A stretch of 47,678 nt of DNA from Candidatus Kuenenia stuttgartensis (GTDB lineage Bacteria; Pseudomonadota; Alphaproteobacteria; SMXS01), in assembly GCA_943329845.2 (NCBI GenBank), contig CALQFM020000027.1:1-47678 (forward strand). The letters run 5' to 3'. Below, in pieces: positions 8,924-16,597 of this stretch. The position numbers and the translations under genes are program-made. The notes beneath the pieces were generated by a model, which saw only the letters and a program-made list of their open reading frames with translations, did no database searches and had not been told where the DNA came from. Each line of letters begins with the position of its first letter. The first letter of the stretch is position 1.

Positions 8924-8930
8924 CCGACCC

Positions 8931-9686
8931 ATGTCTACTCAGCCTGCTGGCCGTACGTGGCCGTGGCTCGGTATGATGACCGCGTCGATCGCGGCGTTCA
9001 TGCTTCTCGCCGCTCCCGCATCCGCTGCGGATGGCGAGCCTTCACGTACCGTTCTCAAGCGCATGGCCGTCGCCGTCGATCCGTTGACAGAAGCGTTCGG
9101 CGCCCGCGTGGTCATGCCGCTCGATGTGAAAAACGCCAGCCGCTGGGATGATGTGCTGCGCCGCCAGGAAGCCTCGGCTGCCGCGCGGGCGCCATGCGCC
9201 GATCCCGCCGCCGACAAGTGCTTCGCCACCTTCTGGGCGCAGACCGTCGCCGAGTTGAAGACCTTGTCCCGAGACGGCCAGGTCCGCCGGGTCAATGACC
9301 TGGTGAACCGGATGGGTTACTGGTCCGATTGGGACGTCTACCGCAAGGCCGACTACTGGGCCACGCCGGAAGAGACGTTCGAGAAGATGGGCGGTGACTG
9401 CGAGGACTTCGCCCTGTTCAAGTATTTCCTGCTCCGCGCCGCGGGCGTGCCGGCCGAAGATCTGCGCATGACCCTGGTCGCCTCCGACGACCAGGCCCAC
9501 ATGGTGGCGCTGGTCATGGTGGATGGCGCACCGGTGGTGATGGATTGCGTCGTGTTGCGGGCCACGCCGCCCGCAGAGCTGCGACAGTACCAGGCGGTTT
9601 ACTCCCTCAGCGAGACCGGCGCCTGGTTCCTTGCCGCCAGCCGGCCGGCAGGTGTCCAGACCGCGATGACGGACCTGGCGCACTAA
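8931..9686 (+). CDS. LapG-like periplasmic transglutaminase-fold cysteine protease (BTLCP)
   Basis: This 251-residue protein begins with a signal peptide ending around AAPASAA (residue 33). It carries the bacterial transglutaminase-like cysteine proteinase pattern: MGYWSDWDVYRKADYWATPEET, then the catalytic Cys157 in GGDCEDFALFKYF, His190 in DDQAHMVAL and Asp205 in VVMDC. Asp133 and Asp135 align with the calcium-binding acids of LapG. LapG cleaves large surface adhesins in the periplasm and is held inactive by the c-di-GMP receptor LapD; here no LapD or adhesin gene is in the window. Instead, the gene sits 7 bases behind a c-di-GMP-I riboswitch, so the same second messenger would control its synthesis. 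A terminator follows at 9709-9767, making it monocistronic. The substrate is unproven. Confidence 0.88.
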   Translation: MSTQPAGRTWPWLGMMTASIAAFMLLAAPASAADGEPSRTVLKRMAVAVDPLTEAFGARVVMPLDVKNASRWDDVLRRQEASAAARAPCADPAADKCFATFWAQTVAELKTLSRDGQVRRVNDLVNRMGYWSDWDVYRKADYWATPEETFEKMGGDCEDFALFKYFLLRAAGVPAEDLRMTLVASDDQAHMVALVMVDGAPVVMDCVVLRATPPAELRQYQAVYSLSETGAWFLAASRPAGVQTAMTDLAH

Positions 9687-9708
9687 CCCGGTTCCCCAGT
9701 CCCAAAGT

Positions 9709-9767
9709 GGCGGGATCCACACGAGGCCTCCCCCCGGCCCCGACCCCGTGGATCCCGCCCGATTTTT
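9709..9767 (+). terminator. Rho-independent terminator
   Basis: A 12-13 bp stem, GGCGGGATCCAC (9709-9720) against its complement at 9747-9759, encloses a C-rich loop and is followed by GATTTTTAT. It ends the riboswitch-protease transcript. It lies only 13 bases from the end of the convergent response-regulator gene and may serve both directions. Confidence 0.88.
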
Positions 9768-9780
9768 ATGACTGCGGCGC

Positions 9781-10584
9781 TCAACCGGCCGCGGCGCTGA
9801 CGAACCGGTAGCCTTTGCCGCGCACGGTGTGGATGGTGTTCTCATTGAGGCCCACGTCACGGAACTTGCGGCGGAGACGCGCCAGGTGCACGTCGATGCT
9901 GCGGTCTTCGGGCTGCCATGGGCGGCCCAGTGCGAACATGCTCAGGCTGTTCTTGTCGACCAACTCGTCCTGGCTCTGGATCAGCCGCGACAGGATGAGG
10001 GTTTCGATCTCCGTCAGGTCGGCAGGGCTCTCGGCCACGCCGCCGAGCTGGTTGTTCACCGGATCGAGCGTGAGGTTGTGCACCCGCCACACGTGGACAC
10101 CGTTTCCGTTGGCTCTGCCGGCGCGGGTGCGGCGGATGACCGCTTTGACCCGGGCAAGCAGCTCCTCGGGTGCGGCGGGCTTCACCAGATAGTCGTCGGC
10201 GCCGGTGTTGAGGCCCTCGATGCGGGCACTCACTTCGCCCTTGCCGGACAGGATGATGATCGACGCATCGGATATGCTGCGCAGATATCCGGCCAGTGAG
10301 AGGCCATCGCCGTCCGGCAAATTGCGATCGAGGATGAACAGGTCCACATGGTGGGAGTCCGCGATGGCCCGGGTCTCCCGGCACGACGCACCGGTGATGA
10401 CCTCGAATCCCGACAGCGTGAAATACTCGGACATAGCCCGCGAGAGCGCGGGATCGTCTTCGATCAACGCAATAACAGTTCCAGCATCTACCACCGACGG
10501 CCCCGTCATGGTTGTGATGATATGCGGAGCCGTCAGGCTCCGATGTTCTGGCCGGCTTCGCCCCCACGTCACCGGCCGCATCAT
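9781..10584 (-). CDS. OmpR/PhoB-family response regulator
   Basis: ATG 10584 is chosen for its AAAAGGG ribosome-binding site, giving 267 residues. ATG 10509 (242 residues) starts closer to the receiver domain but lacks such a site. The receiver holds the acidic pair IEDD, phospho-acceptor Asp86 in LFILDRNLPDGDG and the conserved Lys in YLVKPAAP. A winged helix follows, with the typical DVHLARLRRKF recognition region and the TVRGKGYRF wing. It should bind direct repeats in DNA when phosphorylated. No classical partner kinase adjoins it. The multi-PAS hybrid kinase 1.1 kb away is possible but would need a phosphotransfer protein. It is divergent from the GT4/YbhN-like gene pair, a plausible target. 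Confidence 0.93.
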   Translation of the reverse strand: MMRPVTWGRSRPEHRSLTAPHIITTMTGPSVVDAGTVIALIEDDPALSRAMSEYFTLSGFEVITGASCRETRAIADSHHVDLFILDRNLPDGDGLSLAGYLRSISDASIIILSGKGEVSARIEGLNTGADDYLVKPAAPEELLARVKAVIRRTRAGRANGNGVHVWRVHNLTLDPVNNQLGGVAESPADLTEIETLILSRLIQSQDELVDKNSLSMFALGRPWQPEDRSIDVHLARLRRKFRDVGLNENTIHTVRGKGYRFVSAAAG

Positions 10585-10757
10585 TCTACCCTTTTGCGGC
10601 GCATATGGCAAAACAGTACAACCGAAAGGCGTATTTATGGAACCTGCGGCGCTGTCGTTCTGTTGATGCGTGATCGTTGCGGCGCCATGTGCCATCAACG
10701 CGGCTGGCGAGCCTTGGTCCATTGTTCCGCCCGCCGCCGATGCCGTAAGATGGATCG

Positions 10758-12005
10758 ATGCCGAACAAGGTCACTCAACCGGCCATGCCAGATCAAACAC
10801 TTCGCGTCGCGCTGTTCTCGGGAAACTACAACTACGTCACCGACGGCGCGGCCATCGCGCTCAATCATCTGGTTGCCCATCTGGAGCGCCAAGGGATCGA
10901 ATCCCTTGTGTTTTCGCCCACGGCGGACCCGCCAGCCTTCGAGCCGGCCGGCACCCTCGTCTCGGTGCCCTCCATCTCGTTTCCGGGCCGTTCGGAGTAC
11001 CGGGTGGCGCTGGGCCTGCCGCGCGAGCAGCGCCGCCGGCTGAAGGCCTTCCGCCCAACGCTGATCCATCTATCGGCGCCCGACCTGCTCGGCTACGCGG
11101 CCCGCGGCATAGCGCGGAAATGGGGCGTGCCTCTGGTCGCATCGTTCCACACCCGTTACGACACCTATTTCCGTTACTATCACATGGCCTGGCTGGAAGG
11201 CACGGTGACCCGCTACCTCCGGCACTTCTACCGGCCGTGCGAGCACGTCTATGTCCCGTCCGAGTCGACCGCCCAGGTGCTGCGCGCGCAGCACATGGCC
11301 CGCGACGTGCGGATCTGGAGTCGGGGCGTGGACGACATCCGGTTCAATCCGGGGAGGCGTGACCTCGAATGGCGACGCGCGCTGGGACTCGGCGACGGTG
11401 AGACCGTCGTGGCCTTCGTCGGCCGGCTGGTGCTCGAGAAGGGCATCGATTCCTTCGCTCGCACGGTCGCCGGGCTGCGCGAACGCGGCGTCGCGCACCG
11501 GGTTCTGGTGGTCGGCGACGGTCCGGAACGGGCGCGCTTCCGGGACCTGCTGCCCGCCGACGCCGTCTTTGCCGGCTATCTCGATGGCGACGACCTGGCG
11601 CGGGCCTATGCGTCGTCGGACGTGTTTCTCAATCCCAGCGTCACCGAGACATTCGGCATCGTCACCCTGGAGTCCATGGCGGCGGGCCTGCCGTCGGTCT
11701 GCGCCGACGCCACCGGGTCGCAGTCGCTGGTCGCCGATGGCGAGACCGGCTTCCTGGTGCGGCCCGGGGACGACGCGGGCTATGTGGATGCCGGCGGCCG
11801 GCTGATCGGCGATCCAGAGTTGCGCGCCCGGATGGGCGCCGCGGCCCATGAGCGGTCGCGCCGCTATACCTGGGACGCCGTGATCGATGCGCTGGTTGAG
11901 CAATATCGCGAGGTGCTGGACAGGCGCCGCATCGGCGCCGCGGACGGTGCGTCCGATGCCGCCGCCCGGCGAGGCATGCTGGTCGACGACGCGGCGCTGA
12001 CCTGA
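10758..12005 (+). CDS. GT4-family glycosyltransferase
   Basis: This 415-residue enzyme has the two-Rossmann GT-B layout. The N-terminal LRVALFSGNYNYVTDGAAIALNHL binds the acceptor. VAFVGRLVLEKGID begins the donor domain, and SVTETFGIVTLESMAAGLPSV contains the E-x7-E motif of retaining GT4 enzymes. It resembles the diacylglycerol-linked mannosyl/sulfoquinovosyl-transferase branch (VASFHTRYDTYFRYY), so a glycolipid product is possible, but the donor sugar is not readable. ATG 10785 is an alternative start. The next gene, a YbhN-like membrane protein, starts 84 bases downstream in the same direction, so they are probably co-transcribed. The divergent OmpR regulator may control the pair. Confidence 0.87.
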   Translation: MPNKVTQPAMPDQTLRVALFSGNYNYVTDGAAIALNHLVAHLERQGIESLVFSPTADPPAFEPAGTLVSVPSISFPGRSEYRVALGLPREQRRRLKAFRPTLIHLSAPDLLGYAARGIARKWGVPLVASFHTRYDTYFRYYHMAWLEGTVTRYLRHFYRPCEHVYVPSESTAQVLRAQHMARDVRIWSRGVDDIRFNPGRRDLEWRRALGLGDGETVVAFVGRLVLEKGIDSFARTVAGLRERGVAHRVLVVGDGPERARFRDLLPADAVFAGYLDGDDLARAYASSDVFLNPSVTETFGIVTLESMAAGLPSVCADATGSQSLVADGETGFLVRPGDDAGYVDAGGRLIGDPELRARMGAAAHERSRRYTWDAVIDALVEQYREVLDRRRIGAADGASDAAARRGMLVDDAALT

Positions 12006-12088
12006 CGCCGGGCTTCCCAAGTACCGGGCAATCCAGTATCTCCCTCGCCAGTATCTCCCACAAAGGTCACGCAAACACGGGGACGCGG

Positions 12089-13081
12089 TTGCCTGCAGAG
12101 CGGAAATCGCGAATCTTCTCGGCGACGGCTTGGAACGAGTGGCTGTCGCGCCGGTCAGTCAAGCTGTCGCTGAAAGCGCTGCAGTTCCTGCTGGTGGGCG
12201 GCGTGGTGATCTATCTCATCGGCCGCGTGTCCGAAATCGGCTGGGGCGAAGTGCGCCGCTCGCTGCCCGAGTCCATCTGGTTCTACCTGCTGTTCGGGGT
12301 GATGTACTTCGTCATCCCGGTGTCCGAGCTGGTCAGCTACAAGGCCATGCGCTGGCCCATCGGCTTCTCCAGCCTGCCGATGTTCGTGCGCAAGCGCGTC
12401 TACAACTACGCGGTGATGAGCTATTCGGGTGAGGCCTACATGTTCCTGTGGGCCAAGCGCCACCTGAGCTTCCGGGGCCGGCAGATCCTGTCCATGGTCA
12501 AGGACAACAACCTGCTGTCGGGGCTGGCGTCCAATTCATTCACGCTGCTGCTCGTCGCCGCGTTCTTCGCCACCGGCCAGCTCGACACCATCACCCGGGC
12601 CGAGCCCGACGCGGGCAGCTACATTGCCGCCACGGTGCTCGTCGGCGTACTGATGGTGCTGGTGGTGCTGGGCCTGAACCGCCGGATCATGAGCGTGCCG
12701 TTCCCCATGGCTGCGCGTGTCACCAGCATCCATGCCGCTCGCGTGGTGCTGATACTGCTGCTGCAGACGGCGCAGTGGGCGGTGGTCTTTCCGCATGTGC
12801 CATTCCTCACCTGGCTGCTGTTCCTGACCGCCCAGATGGTGATGACCCGGCTGCCGTTCCTGCCCAACCAGGATCTGATGATGGTCGGTCTTGGCATGAG
12901 CCTGACCCATTATGTGGACGCGCCGGAAGCGGCTGTCGCCGGCATGTTCCTGGTGTCGGGCGCCCTGTTCCAGGCGGTCAATCTGGGGTGCTTCCTGCTG
13001 ACTTCCGTGGGCGACCACGCGCCACGCCACGAAGCCATCGATCCCGAGGACATGGTCGAGGAAGAGCAGGAAGCGGCGTAG
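12089..13081 (+). CDS. YbhN/UPF0104-like integral membrane protein (LPG synthase TM-like)
   Basis: The 330-residue protein starts at TTG 12089 with GGGGACG ahead. I see about seven to eight hydrophobic segments (such as ALQFLLVGGVVIYLIG, WFYLLFGVMYFVIPVS, AATVLVGVLMVLVVLG, VVLILLLQTAQWAVVF) and an acidic C-terminal tail (DPEDMVEEEQEAA). The pattern resembles the flippase-like TM domain of lysyl-phosphatidylglycerol synthases and YbhN proteins, which often accompany glycosyltransferases and may move or present lipid-linked products. Placement behind the GT4 gene supports a shared glycolipid role. Two copies of the 12-mer CCAGTATCTCCC (12033 and 12048) lie just upstream with no obvious function. 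Confidence 0.65.
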   Translation: MPAERKSRIFSATAWNEWLSRRSVKLSLKALQFLLVGGVVIYLIGRVSEIGWGEVRRSLPESIWFYLLFGVMYFVIPVSELVSYKAMRWPIGFSSLPMFVRKRVYNYAVMSYSGEAYMFLWAKRHLSFRGRQILSMVKDNNLLSGLASNSFTLLLVAAFFATGQLDTITRAEPDAGSYIAATVLVGVLMVLVVLGLNRRIMSVPFPMAARVTSIHAARVVLILLLQTAQWAVVFPHVPFLTWLLFLTAQMVMTRLPFLPNQDLMMVGLGMSLTHYVDAPEAAVAGMFLVSGALFQAVNLGCFLLTSVGDHAPRHEAIDPEDMVEEEQEAA

Positions 13082-13100
13082 AGCCGCTTGCCGCAAGCGA

Positions 13101-13481
13101 TCAAGCGCGGTTGCGCACCGTCTCGGCGATGCGGAAGAAGGGTGCCTTGGCGGCCTGGCGCAAATCCTCCGGCGCGCCGACATCCTCCAGCGCCTGCTCC
13201 ATGCAGCGCAGCCACTGGTCGCGCTCGCTTTCGCCGATGGCGTAGGGCGCGTGCGGCTTGGTCAGGCAGAAGCCGCCATATTTCTGACGGTAGAGATGCG
13301 GTCCGCCCAGCCATCCGGAGAGATACTCGAACAGCTTCTCCCTGATCGGCGCCAGGTCCTCGCCGTGCATCCGCCGGATATCGGCGGCGTCGGGCCGGTT
13401 TTCCATGGCGTCGTAGAAGGCATTGGCGAGGGCGCGCACGCCGTCCTCGCCGCCAAGCAGTTCATAGGGTGTGGTGCCCAT
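13101..13481 (-). CDS. Group II truncated haemoglobin
   Basis: The 126-residue protein matches the 2-on-2 globin family. Tyr23 is at the B10 position (NAFYDAM), the proximal haem ligand is His77 (KPHAPYAIGESERDQW), and Trp90 at G8 marks group II (trHbO-like). Such globins bind O2 and can protect against NO and peroxide. It lies 70 bases downstream of the acyl-CoA ligase on the same strand, so it may be the last gene of that unit. The neighbouring monooxygenases use O2, which makes an oxygen-supply or protective role plausible, but this is inference. Confidence 0.93.
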   Translation of the reverse strand: MGTTPYELLGGEDGVRALANAFYDAMENRPDAADIRRMHGEDLAPIREKLFEYLSGWLGGPHLYRQKYGGFCLTKPHAPYAIGESERDQWLRCMEQALEDVGAPEDLRQAAKAPFFRIAETVRNRA

Positions 13482-13551
13482 CTCGCTGTCTCCCGCTTTG
13501 GACTATCGGGCAGAGCCTAGGCGTGCCAAATCCAGCCGTCGTTGCGCAGGA

Positions 13552-15105
13552 TCAACCGACGCGGCTGGCCTGGTTCTTCCAGTAGGGCTCGCGCAGCTCG
13601 CGCTTCAGGATCTTGCCGGAGCCAGTGCGCGGGATGTCGTCGATGAAATCCACCGACCGCGGCACCTTGTAGCCGGCCATATGGTCGCGGGCATAAGCCA
13701 TCACCTCCTGAGGCGTCAGGTGGCTGCCGGGACGCGGCACCACGATGGCGTGGACGCTCTCGCCCCATTCCTCGCTGGGAATGCCGAACACGGCCACATC
13801 CATCACGTCCGGATGGTGTTCCAGGGCGTCCTCGATCTCGGCCGGATAGATGTTCATGCCGCCGGAGATGATCATGTCCTTCTTCCGGTCGCAGATGTAG
13901 TAGAAGCCTTCCTCGTCGAAATAGGCCACGTCGCCCACGGTCTGCTTGTCGCCCTTGCGGTCCTTCAGGAACTGCTCGCGCGCCTTGTAGTACTCGGTGA
14001 ACACGCCCGGGCTGCGGATGAATAACTCTCCCGGCGTGTGCGGCGTGGTGACGATGTTGCCGTCGTCGTCCAGCAGGAAGATTTCCACGCCCGGCGCCGG
14101 CTTGCCGCAGGACCCCGGCTTCGACAGCTGGTATTCGGGCGTCAGGATGGTGTTCACGCCCAGCTCGGTCGAGCCGTAGACCTCGAACAGCGACAGCTTT
14201 GGGAACTTGTCCAGGTACATCTTCTTCAGCGCATAGGACCACGGCGCCGCGTTGGCGATCAGCACCCGCATGGAGCTGACGTCGTAGCGGGCGAACACGG
14301 CGTCGTCGACCTGGCAGATGCGCCGCACCGGCGTCGGCGCCGAGAAGGTGGACGACACCTTGTACTTGTCCACCAGCCGCAGCCAGTCCTCGGCGTCGAA
14401 CTTCCGCTGCAGGATCACGGTCTGGCCCATGCCCAGGCCCATGCTCATGAACGAGGACGGACCCGAGTGATAGAGCGGGCCGGTGGTGATGTAGATGTCG
14501 TCGGGCCGGTAGCCGATCAGTTCCATCAGCTTTGCCGCCAGTTCGGCATTGCCCATGTTGTCGCGGTACGCGCCTTTCGGCCGCCCCGTGGTGCCCGAGG
14601 TATAGATCATGGAATTGGCCTGGCCGGGGAGGAGGCGGGGCAGGATGGTGTCGGCGGTCGAGTTCGCGATCAGTTCCTCGGCGCTCAGCATGTCCTTGCC
14701 GGGCGGGCCGTCGAAGATGACGATCTGGCGCACCTTGGGGATGTCCTTGCGGATCTGCTCGAGCACCGGCGCGAACTCGGCGTCGGCGAAGATGAAGTCG
14801 GCGTCCGAATTATCGGCGATGTAGGCGACTTCCTCGGGCGCCAGCCGGTAGTTCATCGGTACCGATGTGGCGCCGCATTTGCGGCCCGCGGCCATCATGG
14901 CGACGATCCAGGGCGAGTTGCGGCCGAACCACACCACACGCTGCTTCGGCTCCAGCCCCAGCTTGAGGAAGGCATTGCCCAGCTTGTTGGCGTTCTCCTC
15001 CAGCTGGGCATAGGTCCAGGCGATGATCGTGCCGTCGGGCCGGTCGTCGATCACCGCGAGTTTGTCCGGCTGCGCGCGCGAGATGTCGGTCAACGGATCG
15101 TTCAT
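13552..15105 (-). CDS. Acyl-CoA synthetase (AMP-forming)
   Basis: ATG 15105 (517 residues) is chosen because GGGGAA precedes it, although the frame is open to 15177. ANL-family motifs appear in order: the P-loop YTSGTTGRPKGAY (about 168-180), VYGSTELG, GDVAYFDEEGFYYICDRKKDMI with the hinge, and the C-terminal PRTGSGKILKREL carrying the catalytic Lys. The enzyme activates a carboxylic acid to its CoA thioester via an acyl-AMP. It lies 79 bases behind two EthD genes and close to a P450, so the substrate may be an oxidised terpenoid, steroid side chain or aromatic acid rather than a plain fatty acid. The chain specificity is unknown. Confidence 0.93.
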   Translation of the reverse strand: MNDPLTDISRAQPDKLAVIDDRPDGTIIAWTYAQLEENANKLGNAFLKLGLEPKQRVVWFGRNSPWIVAMMAAGRKCGATSVPMNYRLAPEEVAYIADNSDADFIFADAEFAPVLEQIRKDIPKVRQIVIFDGPPGKDMLSAEELIANSTADTILPRLLPGQANSMIYTSGTTGRPKGAYRDNMGNAELAAKLMELIGYRPDDIYITTGPLYHSGPSSFMSMGLGMGQTVILQRKFDAEDWLRLVDKYKVSSTFSAPTPVRRICQVDDAVFARYDVSSMRVLIANAAPWSYALKKMYLDKFPKLSLFEVYGSTELGVNTILTPEYQLSKPGSCGKPAPGVEIFLLDDDGNIVTTPHTPGELFIRSPGVFTEYYKAREQFLKDRKGDKQTVGDVAYFDEEGFYYICDRKKDMIISGGMNIYPAEIEDALEHHPDVMDVAVFGIPSEEWGESVHAIVVPRPGSHLTPQEVMAYARDHMAGYKVPRSVDFIDDIPRTGSGKILKRELREPYWKNQASRVG

Positions 15106-15184
15106 CGCCAGTTCCCCATTGTTACCGTGCGGTTCTTCCCCGACCGCAGCAGACCAGCAGGGACGGCGGGCCGTCAAGCCTCGA

Positions 15185-15760
15185 TCAGGCCTTAATGACG
15201 AACTCCTTGACGATCATGATCTCGAGGCTGGCTGGATCCTTCATCGCCGGCGCCGCGACATGGGCGACGCCCGGATTGGCGAACCAGGTTGAATCATAGC
15301 CGGCGCAGAATGCCGGCTCGCCGCGCAGCGTGTTTCGCGCATAGCGCGCGACCGTCGGCATGGCGAACACGGGCGGCACCTTGTTTCCCATGCTGCGCAG
15401 GGTGCGCAGGATCTTCATGCCCTCGCGCGGCCATTTGGCGTTCTTGAGCACCTTCTCGTCGACCGGCAGCACGACCTGGCTGTCCGGGTCGATGAACATG
15501 GCCTCCTCGAAGGCCACCTCCTCCCAGAACGGCGAGCCCGGCTCGCGGATCAGCGCGTCGGCGCTTTCCAGCCAGACCTCGGCGACGCCGTGGAAGCTGG
15601 ACGCCGCGTTAAGCGTACCGGGCAGCGGATGATTTTGCACGTAGCGCACCAGCCCCGGCATCCGCATGACCAGTTCGGCATGGGTGCCGATCCAGTATTC
15701 GTGGAACTCGTCATGGCCGATGTCCGGCCGCTTGCGGAAGAACGAGGCGAATTTCAGCAT
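15185..15760 (-). CDS. EthD-domain protein, second of a tandem pair
   Basis: The 191-residue product starts MLKFASFFRKRPDIGHDEFHEYWIGTH, the EthD (dimeric alpha-beta barrel) pattern with the conserved RKRP..HDEFHEYW and PGLVRYVQNH stretches. A degenerate second half (residues about 110-191) resembles the second barrel of its upstream paralogue. The start codon overlaps the upstream stop as TGATG, implying translational coupling. EthD proteins were found with the P450 system for ethyl tert-butyl ether breakdown; their biochemical role is not settled. Here they are divergent from a P450, which repeats that association. Confidence 0.85.
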   Translation of the reverse strand: MLKFASFFRKRPDIGHDEFHEYWIGTHAELVMRMPGLVRYVQNHPLPGTLNAASSFHGVAEVWLESADALIREPGSPFWEEVAFEEAMFIDPDSQVVLPVDEKVLKNAKWPREGMKILRTLRSMGNKVPPVFAMPTVARYARNTLRGEPAFCAGYDSTWFANPGVAHVAAPAMKDPASLEIMIVKEFVIKA

Positions 15761-16431
15761 CAGGCCTTGATCACGTGTTCGGTCACCATCATGCGGATGG
15801 TCGCGGCGGTATCCTTGAACGCCGCCTCGTCGGCGTCCACCGCCTTGTGCTCTCGCGTCGGGCCGGAGGCGCGCGCATCGGCCAGGCTGTCGAACCAGGT
15901 AGCGCCGTAGCCGTCGCAGAAAACCGGGGCTCCCGAGCGATAGGCGCCGGCCTTGACGTGGTTCTGCACATGCCGGCGGACGCCCGGAATGGCGGCGACC
16001 AGCGGGCCGTGGACGTCCTTCCAGTGCTTCTGGAACGCCGCGATGTCCATGCCCGCCTTGTGCGTGGTGGTCTTGATGCTTTTCACCCCCGCGCGTGGCC
16101 ATGTGCCGTCGAGGATGGTGTGCTCGTCGACCAGCAGCAGGGCAAGCGACGGCCGGTCGATGAACTTCATCTCGTCGGCGACCACTTCGGGCCAGTAACT
16201 GCTTTCGGTATTCCGCTTCAGTGCGTCGGCGCTCTCGAACCAGACCTCGACGACGCCGTCATAGGGCGGCGTCACGCCGGCGCGGGTTTCTGGCAGCGGA
16301 TGATTCTGGGTGTAGCGGACGAGCCCCTGCAGGCCCATCACCACCTTCGAATGATTGGCCAGCCAGTAGTCGTAGAACTCGTCGTCGGGCATGCCCGGTC
16401 GTTTCCGGAAGAACTCAACGGCCTTCAGCAT
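15760..16431 (-). CDS. EthD-domain protein, first of a tandem pair (two-domain)
   Basis: ATG 16431 is set by GGGGAGAG immediately upstream and gives 223 residues. Two EthD-like halves are visible: MLKAVEFFRKRPGMPDDEFYDYW with GLVRYTQNHPLPE, and a second with DIAAFQKHWKDVHGPLVA and GVRRHVQNH. It closely resembles the next gene (RKRP, YTQNHPLP/YVQNHPLP, EVWFESADAL/EVWLESADAL, and the shared C-terminus HVIKA/FVIKA), so the pair arose by duplication. It is divergent from the P450 at 16598, and the shared 166-base gap must hold both promoters. Confidence 0.87.
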   Translation of the reverse strand: MLKAVEFFRKRPGMPDDEFYDYWLANHSKVVMGLQGLVRYTQNHPLPETRAGVTPPYDGVVEVWFESADALKRNTESSYWPEVVADEMKFIDRPSLALLLVDEHTILDGTWPRAGVKSIKTTTHKAGMDIAAFQKHWKDVHGPLVAAIPGVRRHVQNHVKAGAYRSGAPVFCDGYGATWFDSLADARASGPTREHKAVDADEAAFKDTAATIRMMVTEHVIKA

Positions 16432-16597
16432 CGTATTCTCTCCCCATGTCCCGGTGCATTTCAGCACGCGGCTCCGGTACGGTCACGCGTGAATTTCCAT
16501 GGACTCGCCTCACCGCCTGACGCATCCTTACCCCGGATGCGAGGGGAGCGCGACCGTGGGGATCGCTTGCGCTCCGCAGACTTTTGAGGAGAGAGCA

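Noticed and set aside
12033-12059. Two copies of CCAGTATCTCCC before the YbhN-like gene
   Set aside because: Only two short copies with no further repeats; this is not a CRISPR array or a convincing operator.
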